Assembly: GCF_000332995.1 (NCBI RefSeq)
Contig: NZ_BANS01000015.1
Span: 1 to 64,000, forward strand
DNA length: 64,000 nt
Direction: 5' to 3'
Origin: Gordonia amicalis NBRC 100051 = JCM 11271
GTDB lineage: Bacteria > Actinomycetota > Actinomycetes > Mycobacteriales > Mycobacteriaceae
Shown here: in pieces, positions 1-8,638 of the stretch
Numbering within the stretch: position 1 is the first letter of the stretch
How the letters are laid out: every line of letters begins with the position of its first letter
Program-made: the position numbers and the translations under genes
Notes under the pieces: model-generated
The model's database searches: none
What the model was told of the DNA's origin: nothing
Seen by the model: only the letters and a program-made list of their open reading frames with translations

Positions 1-41
1 CTCGCGTCGGTTCAGGACGGATGCGGCGTCCAAGCCATGAG

Positions 42-73
42 AATGCCCCGCGACCTAGTTGTCGCGGGGCATT
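42..73. terminator. Hairpin terminator after the flavin monooxygenase gene
   Basis: A perfect 13-bp stem (AATGCCCCGCGAC at 42-54 with GTCGCGGGGCATT at 61-73) closes a 6-nt loop just past the stop of the leftward monooxygenase gene. There is only a short T stretch on either side, so it may serve both directions. Confidence 0.7.
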
Positions 74-89
74 TCTCGTTCATGCGTCC

Positions 90-1928
90 TCAGCTGAGGT
101 GGTGCACCTCGGCCAGGCCGTAGACCGGAGTGTCGAGGCCCTCGTACCGAGCCTTCAGCTGAAGGGCCAGGTACAGCGAGTAGTGGCGGGACTGGTGCAG
201 ATTGCCTCCGTGGAACCAGAGGCCCGGCTGCTGCGTCGGCTTCCACATGTTGCGCTGCTCGCCCTCCCACGGTCCGGGGTCCTTGGTGGTCTCCGATCCC
301 AGTCCCCAGACCTTGCCGACGCGGTCGGCGACCTCTTGTCCCATGAGGTCGGCGGCCCAGCCGTTCATCGATCCGAATCCGGTGGCGTAAACCACGACAT
401 CGGCTTCGAGTGCGGTGCCGTCGGACAGGACCACCGCGGTCTCGGTGAGATGATCGAGCTGACCGTGGACCAGCTTGATGGTGCCGTTGGCGATGAGTTC
501 GCTGGCGCCGACATCGATGTAGTAGCCCGAGCCGCGTCGTAGGTACTTCATGAAGAGACCCGAGTCGTCGTCCCCGAAGTCGAGCTGGAAGCCGGCCGCC
601 TCGAGACGGTCGTAGAACTGCTTGTCCTGCTCGCGGATCTGGTTGTACACCGGCACCTGGAACTCGTGCATGATCCGGTAGGGCAGCGAGGCGAAGGTGA
701 GATCGGCTTTCTTGGTGGTCATCCCGGAGGCGACCGCCTCCTCGCTGTAGAGGCCGCCGAGAGCGATCGACCGTAGCGAATCCGACTTCACGATGTGCGT
801 TGACGATCGTTGCACCATCGTGGTGTCGACGCCGGTGTCGACGAGCGCCTTGCAGATGTCGTGGGCGGAGTTGTTCGACCCGATCACGACCACCTTCTTG
901 CCCGCGTAGGCGTCGGGTCCCGGATGCCGGCTGGAGTGATGCTGTTCGCCGGCGAAGATGTCCTGACCCGGAACGGTCGGGATCGAGGGCTTACCGGACA
1001 TACCGGTGGCGAGAACGAGCTGCATCGGATGAAGAGTCAGGCGTTCGCCGTCGCGGTCGAGTTCGACCGTCCAGCGTTCCTGGTCCTCGTCGTAGGTGGC
1101 CGACAGGCAGGTGGTCTTGCTCCAGTACGGCACCTCCATGACCTTGGTGTAGAACTCCAGCCAGTCGCCGATCTTGTCCTTGGGTGCGAACACCGGCCAG
1201 TTCTCCGGGAAGGGGAGGTACGGGAGGTGGTCGTACCAGACCGGGTCGTGTAGGCAGAGAGACTTGTACCGCTTGCGCCACTGATCACCGGGCCGGTCGT
1301 GACGGTCCACGACGACCGACGGCACCCCGAGTTGCCGGAGGCGTGCGCCCAGCGCGATCCCGCCCTGTCCGCCGCCGATGACGAGGACGTAGGGCTGTGC
1401 CGTGCGGCCCAGCTCGCGCTCTTCGTCGGCCTTCTTCTCGGCCCAGGATCGGGTGTCGGGATCGGAACCATGTACGGCACCCAGCACGCGGGTGGGGCCC
1501 CGGCTCTCCTCGTACCCCTTCAGCTCCTGCATGGTGGTGAGGAGCGTCCAGGCGCGATCGGTGCCGTCGGCGTCCGGGCGGATACGTAGGTGACCCTCGC
1601 AGCGTCCGACGGCGGTCTCGAAGGAGATGAAGGCCGACGCCACACCGTCGCCGTCATCGGCGGCCTCCTCGGTCGTCGCGAAGCCCGCGGGACGGGTGTC
1701 GGCCAGACGAGCAAGGAGCATGTCGGTGATCTGCTCGTGGCCTTCGACGGTCTTGATGTTCCAGGTGAACGCCGTCAGATCGCGCCAATAGCTGTCGGTG
1801 AGGAACGCAGCTGTCGCCCGACCGACGTCGAGCGAGGCCAGCGCGGCTTCGAACTCCTCCAGCCACGCGTCGATCCGCTGCTGCGGGGTCCGGCCGGTGC
1901 TGACGACCGGCTCGAGCGTCTGGGTCAT
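90..1928 (-). CDS. SnoaL-FAD fusion: flavin-containing monooxygenase
   Basis: Predicted 612-residue NAD(P)/FAD-dependent monooxygenase. Residues about 15-145 look like an NTF2/SnoaL-type cone domain. An FAD Rossmann motif VIGGGQGG follows at about 183-190, and a second nucleotide-binding motif (VVVIGSNNSAH, about 346-356) would hold NADPH; the intervening region has the long aromatic-rich stretch of class B flavin monooxygenases. The ATG is preceded by GAGGAG at good distance. It is divergent from a GAF regulator, which is the likely controller. The substrate cannot be read from sequence; ketones, aldehydes or long-chain compounds are possible. Fold assignment is secure, reaction is inferred. 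Confidence 0.85.
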   Translation of the reverse strand: MTQTLEPVVSTGRTPQQRIDAWLEEFEAALASLDVGRATAAFLTDSYWRDLTAFTWNIKTVEGHEQITDMLLARLADTRPAGFATTEEAADDGDGVASAFISFETAVGRCEGHLRIRPDADGTDRAWTLLTTMQELKGYEESRGPTRVLGAVHGSDPDTRSWAEKKADEERELGRTAQPYVLVIGGGQGGIALGARLRQLGVPSVVVDRHDRPGDQWRKRYKSLCLHDPVWYDHLPYLPFPENWPVFAPKDKIGDWLEFYTKVMEVPYWSKTTCLSATYDEDQERWTVELDRDGERLTLHPMQLVLATGMSGKPSIPTVPGQDIFAGEQHHSSRHPGPDAYAGKKVVVIGSNNSAHDICKALVDTGVDTTMVQRSSTHIVKSDSLRSIALGGLYSEEAVASGMTTKKADLTFASLPYRIMHEFQVPVYNQIREQDKQFYDRLEAAGFQLDFGDDDSGLFMKYLRRGSGYYIDVGASELIANGTIKLVHGQLDHLTETAVVLSDGTALEADVVVYATGFGSMNGWAADLMGQEVADRVGKVWGLGSETTKDPGPWEGEQRNMWKPTQQPGLWFHGGNLHQSRHYSLYLALQLKARYEGLDTPVYGLAEVHHLS

Positions 1929-2068
1929 GGTGTCTCCTCAACAGTTCGGGTGGTCCACCCCCGAAAGTGACGCGGACCACAGTCTTGCTGAGGACAGCAG
2001 ACGCCACGCCTATCCACCGCGGCAAGGGTTGCAGCCCGTTGCGACCCGACCCCTTCTTGCATCGATTC

Positions 2069-2084
2069 TGTGATGTGACGCACA
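2069..2084. promoter_or_regulatory. CRP/GlxR-like site ahead of the GAF regulator
   Basis: TGTGATGTGACGCACA matches the CRP-family pattern TGTGA-N6-TCACA at nine of ten fixed bases and ends 6 nt before the GTG start at 2091. CRP-type regulators (GlxR, Rv3676) are general in this order. Position and match are seen; binding is inferred. Confidence 0.35.
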
Positions 2085-2090
2085 ATCTTC

Positions 2091-3329
2091 GTGATGATGA
2101 CTTCCGACCACGTCTCCGATCTGGAGCCTGCGGTTCAGGCCGGCGACGATCCGAGGGAGTTCGCCCACGTCCTCAGCGCCGTCCACGACGCGGCGATGTC
2201 GGGTGGGCGGATGCCGGCACGTCCGCGGGCCGTGATCGACGACTCGTGGCAGCGGCTCCGTAAGGCGGGCCTCGACCCGGACGCGGACTCTGCCGTCGAA
2301 AGACGACTGGACGTGGAAGAACTCGAGGAGCGCCGCCGCCAATCGGGGCTTGTCGAGGTCGTCGACGAACTCGCCCGCGGTCTCGACTCGCTCATCGCCG
2401 ACGGCGACAACATCCTGGTGATCGCGGATGCGCGGGGTCATGTGCTGTGGCGCAGCGGGTCGTCGAGGGTGCTCAGCCGCGCCGATCAGCTGGGCTTCAT
2501 CGAGGGCGCCGACTGGGCCGAGAGCTCGGTGGGCACCAATGCGATCGGCACCGCCCTGATGTCCGGCCGGTCCATCCAGGTGTTCTCCGCCGAGCACTTC
2601 GTGCGCAGCCATCACTCCTGGACGTGCTCCGGCGCGCCGATCAAGGACCCGCGCACCGGTGACGTGCTCGGCGTCGTCGACGTGAGTGGGCCGGCGGCGA
2701 CGATCCATCCCACCACGCTGGCGCTCGTGCACGCCGTCGCGCGGCTTGCCGAGTCCCAGCTGCGGGAACGGCATCATCGACGTCTGGACTGCCTACGCGC
2801 GGTCGCTGCCCCGATCCTGGCCCGCTCACCGGGTCCGGCGCTGGCCGTGGACGTCGACGGCTGGGTGGCGGCTGTCGACGCGGTGTCCCCGCGAGCCCGG
2901 CTGCTGTTGCCGCGTGGCGTGGGACCCGGCCGGACCTTCTTCGGTGCGCTCGGTGAGTGCGATGTGGAGGCGCTGCCGGGCGGCTGGCTGGTTCGGGTCG
3001 CCGACGCGGTGGATGCGTCGCCGACGCGGGTGTCGATGCGCACGGTCACGACCGCTTTCGGCGGTGAGTGCGTCGCGGTCTCGGTCGAGGGAGCCAGCGG
3101 CGGATGGACCCACCGGTGTTCGCCGCGTCACGGGGACATCCTCACCCACCTCGCCCGGCATCGCAGCGGGGTCGCCGCGGCGCAGATGTCGACGCACCTC
3201 TTCGGCGTCGATGACCGGACGGTGACCGTGCGCGCCGAGATGTCGCGGCTGCGCAAGCGGTTCGGCGGTCTCCTGGTGGCGGGGCCGTATCGCTTCGCCG
3301 ACGGGGTCGAGGTGCGGCTGGACGGCTGA
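2091..3329 (+). CDS. GAF-domain transcriptional regulator
   Basis: Predicted 412-residue regulator. Residues about 100-230 form a GAF domain of the type found in AcoR-like activators (motif SSVGTNAIGTAL, then HSWTCSGAPI). A linker follows, and the C-terminal 70 residues look like a winged helix (DRTVTVRAEMSRLRKRFG). There is no AAA+ sigma-54 domain, so it is not a true enhancer-binding protein. GTG at 2091 and ATGs at 2094 and 2097 are all possible starts; no Shine-Dalgarno is visible, suggesting leaderless translation. It is divergent from the monooxygenase gene, which it probably controls in response to a small aromatic or ketone-like ligand (inference). Confidence 0.8.
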   Translation: MMMTSDHVSDLEPAVQAGDDPREFAHVLSAVHDAAMSGGRMPARPRAVIDDSWQRLRKAGLDPDADSAVERRLDVEELEERRRQSGLVEVVDELARGLDSLIADGDNILVIADARGHVLWRSGSSRVLSRADQLGFIEGADWAESSVGTNAIGTALMSGRSIQVFSAEHFVRSHHSWTCSGAPIKDPRTGDVLGVVDVSGPAATIHPTTLALVHAVARLAESQLRERHHRRLDCLRAVAAPILARSPGPALAVDVDGWVAAVDAVSPRARLLLPRGVGPGRTFFGALGECDVEALPGGWLVRVADAVDASPTRVSMRTVTTAFGGECVAVSVEGASGGWTHRCSPRHGDILTHLARHRSGVAAAQMSTHLFGVDDRTVTVRAEMSRLRKRFGGLLVAGPYRFADGVEVRLDG

Positions 3330-3679
3330 GTGCCGAGAACCGCCCCGGAAAACCAACCGATGGGGTCGCGCCGCGCGCATACCGTCGTCGGCTGCGTCCA
3401 GGAGGGCGGATCTCCGGGGTGGATTCGTTGTTCTCCGTCAGTCGAACTCGGCCAGGACCAGCCCTCGGTCATACGCCGCAGTTCGGCACCGAGGTCTGCT
3501 GTGAAGCTCGTCACCGTTCCAGAATAGGTCCGCAGCCCGCTCCCACCTCCGCCCACCGATGGATTCTGACCTCCACCCACGGGCGGAGGTCAGGTCATCC
3601 CACAGCATGGCGATTCGGGGTCTTCGTCTCTATAGCGTTGTGAGCAGCACGTTTACACCACTGGCGAGAGGACGAGACG
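3330..3679. other. Intergenic stretch without a supported gene
   Basis: About 350 bp between the GAF regulator and the stress protein. Open frames exist on both strands but none has a recognisable product or a good ribosome site. Near 3614-3633 a TTCGGGG...GTCTC element partly resembles a DosR box, and TATAGC (3631-3636) could be a -10 hexamer for the gene at 3680. Confidence 0.4.
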
Positions 3680-4285
3680 ATGACGCTGCACCCCGGACGC
3701 AACGGCCCGCAATGGCTCGCGTCACCCGCTGTTCCGGAACTACACGGCCTGTCCGCGGGACGCCCGGTGGTCGTCGGCGTCTCCGGAAGCGAGGCGTCGC
3801 GTCGGGCCATCAAGACCGCCGTGCGCGCGACCGGAGGGACGTCCGACATTCTTCTGGTCTGCGCGACACGACGCAGCCGGCGAGACGAGGCCCCGACCGG
3901 ACTCCACGATGCCCTCAAGGGCGAGTCCTATCTGCTGACCGGGCAGGCCACGGTCGCCGAGCAGCTGCGGACCGCGCGCGAACTCGCGATCTGGCTCGGT
4001 GCGCGGTCGGTGGAGATCGTCACCGACTTCGGCGACCCGGTGACGGTGCTGCAGCACGCTGCCGATCGCTTCGGCGCCGGGGCGGTCGTGCTGGGCACGT
4101 CCGGTCGGCGGCCCGGGTGGACGGCGAAGAGCCTTGCCCGCCGACTCGATACCGAGGTGGATCTCGTCGTCACCGACGGGAGGCTGCATCACCACCGCCG
4201 GTTCGCGACGCGTGAGGCATCGCTCCGCACCATCCGCTGGACACCGGGATGGACCGTTCCGCAACGCGGCCTCGCCTCCCGCTGA
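3680..4285 (+). CDS. Universal stress protein family protein
   Basis: Predicted 201-residue cytosolic protein with one USP domain: a first strand PVVVGVSGSEASRRAI at about residues 30-45, and a C-terminal LGTSGRRPGWTAKSLARRL that corresponds to the nucleotide-loop region. The classical G-x2-G-x9-G(S/T) ATP motif is only partly kept, so nucleotide binding is doubtful. There is an N-terminal extension of about 28 residues and a basic C-terminal tail of about 40. A purine-rich GAGGACGAG lies just upstream of the ATG. Single-domain USPs in mycobacteria are often dormancy-induced; whether that holds here is inference. Confidence 0.7.
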   Translation: MTLHPGRNGPQWLASPAVPELHGLSAGRPVVVGVSGSEASRRAIKTAVRATGGTSDILLVCATRRSRRDEAPTGLHDALKGESYLLTGQATVAEQLRTARELAIWLGARSVEIVTDFGDPVTVLQHAADRFGAGAVVLGTSGRRPGWTAKSLARRLDTEVDLVVTDGRLHHHRRFATREASLRTIRWTPGWTVPQRGLASR

Positions 4286-4305
4286 ACGCTTGGGAGGAGG
4301 TGCGC

Positions 4306-4500
4306 ATGCGCATCACCGACGAGGCACGTCTCAGGGAGATCGTCGGGCATCCGATCCTGGTGGTGGGGACCGCAAGATCCTGTACTTGTCCCCTTCGACA
4401 CGCTTCTCCGCAGGCTACTCGACCGCGTCGAGCACTGAGGTGGCAACCTCGTCCGCGGGCTCCAGTGGCAGTGTGTGGTGGGTTCCGCTGCCCAACATGA
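4306..4500 (+). pseudogene. Probable 5' remnant of a pyridoxamine-phosphate-oxidase-like gene
   Basis: A strong Shine-Dalgarno (GGGAGGAGG) precedes an ATG that opens MRITDEARLREIVGHP, the characteristic N-terminus of a PPOX-type split-barrel family. After about 17 codons the frame turns into low-complexity Arg/Pro-rich sequence and stops at 4500, running antisense through the end of the neighbouring hydrolase gene. The expected body of the protein (about 200 residues) is missing. I read this as the stump of a deleted or replaced gene. The family match rests on 16 residues only. Confidence 0.45.
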
Positions 4501-5275
4501 TGATCCGCGCATCGGGTAAGTGCTCCCGAAGTCGCGCCGCGACACGGGGAGAGTGGTGTGCCCGGCTGTCGGGCGCGAAGATCGCGGTGACGATCTTGCC
4601 GCCCTGCAGCTTCGAGGATTCCTCTCGGGACGGGCGTTTCGGAACGATCGTGGGGCCGGTGGGGTACTGCGCTCCGGCGCAGTACATCTCGGTCCACGTG
4701 CGGTCGAGGGTGGCATCGCGGGTCTCCCACGACAGGAACCGGCGTTGCCGCCGCGGAGTCGGTGCGATGAGCGTCGGCACTGCGTGGGCGAGATAGCGCA
4801 GTCGGAGGCCGCCGAAACATGAGGTCGGGTCGAGGAGGACGAGTCGCCGCACCCTCTCTCGGTGGACGCCGGTCGCGTAGGCCAGCGCGATCATCGCGCC
4901 GTACGAATGGCCCACCAGGTCAACGGATTCGACATCGAGGGCGTCGAACGTCGCGTCCAGCCAGGTCGACAGTTCGTCGGTTGTGCGCGGCCGGCCGGGC
5001 CCGGGGCGAGAGCGTCCGGCGTCGCCGATGATGTCGACGGTGAGTACCCGACGCGACTCTGCGAGGCGGCCGACCACATTCACATACGACGCGGATGTCG
5101 CGCCACCGCCCGGGAGCAGGACGATGGGCGTGCCCGGCGAGGTGCCACAGGTGTTGACCCGAGTCACCCCGTGGCCGCTCTCGACCTCGAGGGGCCGACC
5201 TCCTCCGCGTGCGATGAGGGCGTCGTAGGCGGTGAAGAACCTGGTGCCGTCAGGCGAATCGGCGAACTCCTGCAT
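4415..5275 (-). CDS. Alpha/beta-fold hydrolase
   Basis: Predicted 286-residue hydrolase. An oxyanion motif region LLPGGGATSASY lies at about residues 50-62, a nucleophile elbow G-H-S-Y-G (Ser near 117) and a final His in GTHHTLPLE near the C-terminus; the acid is probably in IFAPDSRAHH. It is likely cytosolic since no signal is visible. The ATG at 5275 is chosen because residues 9-25 (FFTAYDAL) match the usual N-terminus of this family. It lies tail-to-tail over the PPOX remnant and head-to-head with a MarR gene with only 9 bp between starts. Substrate unknown. Confidence 0.8.
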   Translation of the reverse strand: MQEFADSPDGTRFFTAYDALIARGGGRPLEVESGHGVTRVNTCGTSPGTPIVLLPGGGATSASYVNVVGRLAESRRVLTVDIIGDAGRSRPGPGRPRTTDELSTWLDATFDALDVESVDLVGHSYGAMIALAYATGVHRERVRRLVLLDPTSCFGGLRLRYLAHAVPTLIAPTPRRQRRFLSWETRDATLDRTWTEMYCAGAQYPTGPTIVPKRPSREESSKLQGGKIVTAIFAPDSRAHHSPRVAARLREHLPDARIIMLGSGTHHTLPLEPADEVATSVLDAVE

Positions 5276-5284
5276 GCCACCGAC

Positions 5285-5626
5285 GTGCGTGCGCTCATCG
5301 CCCTCCTCGACCGTTCGCGGGCAGGGGAAATCGCAACCCCCGGCTGGCTTGCCGGGCACCTGGGACTCAACAGCGCGTCGACGACGGCGTTGATCGATCG
5401 GCTGGAAGGTCGGGGCCTGGTCTCCCGGGCGCGCGACGACGCGGATCGTCGACGGGTCACGCTGTACGTCACCGACGCGGCCCAGGAGATGGGTTGGGGC
5501 TTCTTCGGTCCGCTCATCGACCGGGTCCGGGCCGTAGCCGACGACTTCTCGGCGGCCGAGCTCGACACCGTCCGCGCCTTCCTCGACCACGTCACCGCGG
5601 CGGTGGGGGAGCTGCGCAACGCCTGA
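5285..5626 (+). CDS. MarR-family regulator, apparently 5'-truncated
   Basis: From the GTG at 5285 the frame codes 113 residues: a winged helix-turn-helix (TPGWLAGHLGLNSASTTALIDRL) and a C-terminal helix of the MarR fold. The same frame is open upstream but reads through the divergent hydrolase gene and does not look like the usual N-terminal dimerisation helix of MarR proteins. No Shine-Dalgarno precedes 5285. Either the N-terminus was lost when the hydrolase gene moved in, or translation begins at a non-standard codon further upstream. It ends 156 bp before the CoA synthetase gene. Confidence 0.6.
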   Translation: MRALIALLDRSRAGEIATPGWLAGHLGLNSASTTALIDRLEGRGLVSRARDDADRRRVTLYVTDAAQEMGWGFFGPLIDRVRAVADDFSAAELDTVRAFLDHVTAAVGELRNA

Positions 5627-5782
5627 CCGAGCGTGGTGCGTGACCGTTCGTCGCCTGCCGGTGACCGATCGGCGCAGGTTGAGAGATCCGATTCGGTGCC
5701 GGCCATCACACCGATACCCTCTAGGGGCGGCGTGGCACATGAGGTGTCCCGCCCTACGCGCGAGAACGGCGAAAGGATGGCC

Positions 5783-7663
5783 ATGGGCCGGTACACCGAA
5801 GCATTCACCCAGGCGGTCGACGATCGTGAAGGCTTTTGGCTCGAGGCCGCCCGGGCCGTCGACTGGACCGTGCGGCCCACTCGCGCCCTCGACGACTCGG
5901 CCGCTCCGTTCTACCGCTGGTTTCCCGACGGCGAGCTGAACACGTCGTACAACGCCCTCGACCGGCACGTGCAGGCCGGAAACGGCGACCGCACCGTACT
6001 CATCTGGGATTCGGCGATGGTCGGCGAGGTCCGCCGTTACACCTATGCCGAACTGCTCGACGAGGTCTCGCGCTTCGCAGGTGTCCTCGCCGCCCGGGGC
6101 ATCGCCGCCGGCGACCGTGTCGTCATCTACATGCCGATGATCCCGGAGGCCGCGATCGCGATGCTGGCCTGCGCGCGGATCGGTGCCGTCCACTCGGTGG
6201 TCTTCGGTGGGTTCGCCGCACCCGAACTCGCCACCCGCATCGACGACGCCGAGCCGGTCGCTGTCGTCACCGCCTCCGGTGGTCTGGAGCCGGGGCGCGC
6301 GGTCGAGTACCTGCCGATGGTGGCGAGGGCGATCGAACTGTCGGCCAGTGCTCCGCAGACCGTCATCGTCAAGGACCGTCCCGAGATCAACGGCTCCGCA
6401 GCCGATCACGACGGTTGGCTGGACTGGGATTCCGCGATGGGCGACGCCCGGGCCGTCGACCCAGTGCCCGTCGCCGCGACCGATCCGCTCTACATCCTCT
6501 ACACCTCCGGCACCACCGGAAAGCCCAAGGGCGTGGTCCGCGACAACGGCGGCCATGCCGTCGCGCTGACCTGGTCGATGAAGAACATCTACGGCATCTC
6601 CGCCGGTGACCTGTGGTGGACGGCGTCCGACGTCGGCTGGGTCGTCGGCCACTCCTACATCGTGTACGCGCCGCTGCTGGTCGGTGCGACGACCGTGATG
6701 TACGAGGGCAAGCCGGTCGGTACGCCGGACGCCGGTGCCTTCTGGCGCGTCATCGCCGACCACGGCGTCAAGGCACTCTTCACCGCGCCGACCGCGATCC
6801 GCGCCGTCCGCAAAGCCGACCCGAATGCCGCGGAGCTGGCGAAGTACGACGTGTCCACGCTCCAAACGTTGTTCGCTGCAGGCGAGCGGCTCGACCCGGA
6901 CACCTTCACCTGGGCCTCGGAGGTTCTCGGGGTGCCGGTCGTCGACCACTGGTGGCAGACCGAGACCGGCTGGGCCATTGCGGCGAATCTTCGTGGCCTG
7001 GAACCGATGCCGATCAAGGCGGGGTCGCCGACGGTCCCCGTCCCCGGTTATCAGGTGGGCGTCGTCGACGCCGAGGGCAAGCAGGTGGGCGCGAATGAGG
7101 AGGGCAACATCGTCATCACCCTCCCGCTGCCGCCGGGGACGCTGACCGGTTTGTGGCGCGACGAGGAGCGCTACCGCAAGTCCTACCTCGCCGCCTTCGA
7201 GGGGTACTACCTGACCGGCGACAGCGGATATCTCGACTCCGACGGGTACGTGTTCGTCCTGGGACGCTCGGATGACGTGATCAACGTTGCCGGGCACCGG
7301 CTTTCGACCGGAAGTATCGAGGCGGTCGTGGCGTCGCATCCGGCGGTCGCCGAATGCGCGGTCATCGGGATCCACGACGATCTCAAAGGACAGCGCCCGA
7401 GCGGTTACGTAGTGCTGAAGTCGGGTGTCGACATCGAGGCGGACACGCTGCGGAGCGAACTGGTCGCCATGGTGCGCAACGAGATCGGCGCCGTCGCGAC
7501 CTTCCGCGATGTGACGGTGGTGCCGGCGCTGCCCAAGACTCGGTCGGGCAAGATCCTGCGCAAGACGATGCGCCAGATCGCCGACCACGAGGACTACACG
7601 GTCCCGTCGACCATCGAGGACCCGGACGTCCTGACCGCGCTCGCCGAGCAGCTCAAGGGTTGA
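5783..7663 (+). CDS. prpE: Propionyl/acetyl-CoA synthetase (PrpE/ACSS3-like)
   Basis: Predicted 626-residue AMP-forming acyl-CoA synthetase that would activate propionate or acetate. Visible motifs: P-loop YTSGTTGKPKG at about residue 240, WWQTETGW near 390, YLTGDSGY near 480, and the lysine in TRSGKILRK at about 590 that makes the adenylate and is a known acetylation site in this family. The ATG at 5783 is preferred over 5777 because GAAAGG then has proper spacing. The sequence is closer to propionyl-CoA synthetases (no long Acs N-terminal extension), but substrate choice cannot be fixed by eye. Confidence 0.85.
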   Translation: MGRYTEAFTQAVDDREGFWLEAARAVDWTVRPTRALDDSAAPFYRWFPDGELNTSYNALDRHVQAGNGDRTVLIWDSAMVGEVRRYTYAELLDEVSRFAGVLAARGIAAGDRVVIYMPMIPEAAIAMLACARIGAVHSVVFGGFAAPELATRIDDAEPVAVVTASGGLEPGRAVEYLPMVARAIELSASAPQTVIVKDRPEINGSAADHDGWLDWDSAMGDARAVDPVPVAATDPLYILYTSGTTGKPKGVVRDNGGHAVALTWSMKNIYGISAGDLWWTASDVGWVVGHSYIVYAPLLVGATTVMYEGKPVGTPDAGAFWRVIADHGVKALFTAPTAIRAVRKADPNAAELAKYDVSTLQTLFAAGERLDPDTFTWASEVLGVPVVDHWWQTETGWAIAANLRGLEPMPIKAGSPTVPVPGYQVGVVDAEGKQVGANEEGNIVITLPLPPGTLTGLWRDEERYRKSYLAAFEGYYLTGDSGYLDSDGYVFVLGRSDDVINVAGHRLSTGSIEAVVASHPAVAECAVIGIHDDLKGQRPSGYVVLKSGVDIEADTLRSELVAMVRNEIGAVATFRDVTVVPALPKTRSGKILRKTMRQIADHEDYTVPSTIEDPDVLTALAEQLKG

Positions 7664-7676
7664 CGGGCGTCACGAC

Positions 7677-8159
7677 GTGCGCGACCGCATCCTCCGCACC
7701 GCGATAGCCCTCGTCCCGTTCGTCGGGCTGGTCGGCACGATCGTCATGACGGTGATCGATGTGCTGTCACCTGGAGGCGAACCAGGCCGGGATCTGCTCG
7801 AGAACTCGGTGCTGTGGATGATCGGCGTACAGGGCTGGATGACCGGGTGCGGTCACATGTTCTTCGGCGAGCCGATCGCGGAGTCGATCGGCTGGCCGTC
7901 GAAGACGCCGTGGCAGTGGGAGGTCGGTCTCGCCAGCCTGGCGACCGGTGTGCTGGGTGTCATCGCCTCCGGTTTCGGTGACGAGTTCACCCTGGCCACG
8001 ATCATCGCGTTCTCCGTGTTCTACCTGGGTGCCGCCGTCGGACACGTGCGGGAGATGGTGACGCACCGGAACTTCAAGGCGGGCAACGCCGGACCGATCT
8101 TCTTCTTCGACGTGCTGGTGCCGGTCTATCTGATCGTGTTGTACACGGTCGTCACGTAG
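7677..8159 (+). CDS. Small integral membrane protein, four helices
   Basis: Predicted 160-residue membrane protein with four hydrophobic segments (about 8-30, 45-62, 80-118, 138-158) and a conserved-looking loop W-M-x-G-x-G-H-M-F-F-G-E. It starts with GTG 13 bp after the CoA synthetase stop and is followed 14 bp later by the fluoride-channel genes, so it is probably co-transcribed with both. It resembles uncharacterised DUF6790-type proteins. Function unknown. Confidence 0.65.
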   Translation: MRDRILRTAIALVPFVGLVGTIVMTVIDVLSPGGEPGRDLLENSVLWMIGVQGWMTGCGHMFFGEPIAESIGWPSKTPWQWEVGLASLATGVLGVIASGFGDEFTLATIIAFSVFYLGAAVGHVREMVTHRNFKAGNAGPIFFFDVLVPVYLIVLYTVVT

Positions 8160-8173
8160 CGGAGACTTGTCGC

Positions 8174-8638
8174 GTGCATGTGGACAAGCACGACGAACTC
8201 CCCGTCGATCCCGACGAACGGCCGCTGCATCTGCGCGTGCACGCCTTGGTGTGGGTGTTCGCGGGAGGGCTGATCGGTACGGGCGTGCGGTACTGGGCAG
8301 AGGAGACATTCCCCGCAGCCGAGGGGCACTGGCCGTGGGCGACGTTCGCGGTCAACATCATCGGCGCCTTCGTACTCGGTGCGCTCCTGGAACTGCTTGC
8401 GCGGCTTGGCCATGACGAGGGCTGGCGACAGCGGGTGAGGTTGTTCGGTGGCACCGGCATCTGCGGGGCACTGACCACCTACAGCACGTTCGCACTGGAG
8501 ATCTCGGAACTGACCCGCGCGTCGGCGGTGGTGACCGCCATCGCGTACGCGGCGGTCAGCGTCGTGCTCGGTCTCGGCGCGGCAGCCTGTGGGATCGCTG
8601 CCGCCTCGGGGTTCGCGGCACGACGGAGGCGGCGATGA
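8174..8638 (+). CDS. crcB: Fluoride channel subunit CrcB/FluC (first copy)
   Basis: Predicted 154-residue Fluc protein that exports fluoride passively. It has four membrane helices; GGLIGTGVRYW opens the first, WATFAVNIIGAF the second, and GGTGICGALTTYSTF carries the third-helix break with the Thr/Ser and Phe residues lining the pore. A hydrophilic N-terminus of about 25 residues precedes helix 1. It overlaps the next crcB by 4 bp (ATGA), the usual arrangement for Actinobacteria with two Fluc genes, which form a dual-topology heterodimer. No fluoride riboswitch was recognised upstream. Confidence 0.9.
   Translation: MHVDKHDELPVDPDERPLHLRVHALVWVFAGGLIGTGVRYWAEETFPAAEGHWPWATFAVNIIGAFVLGALLELLARLGHDEGWRQRVRLFGGTGICGALTTYSTFALEISELTRASAVVTAIAYAAVSVVLGLGAAACGIAAASGFAARRRRR

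Noticed and set aside
3128-3580. Minus-strand frame in the gap after the GAF regulator
   Set aside because: Most of it is antisense to the regulator gene and the rest has no recognisable product or ribosome site.
5276-7588. Very long open frame on the minus strand continuing upstream of the hydrolase
   Set aside because: It is antisense to the CoA synthetase and composed of Arg/Gly/His-rich shadow sequence; only the part from 5275 down has a real protein pattern.
7664-8173. Fluoride riboswitch ahead of crcB
   Set aside because: No GG-GAUGG core with the matching pseudoknot was found between the CoA synthetase gene and the first crcB.
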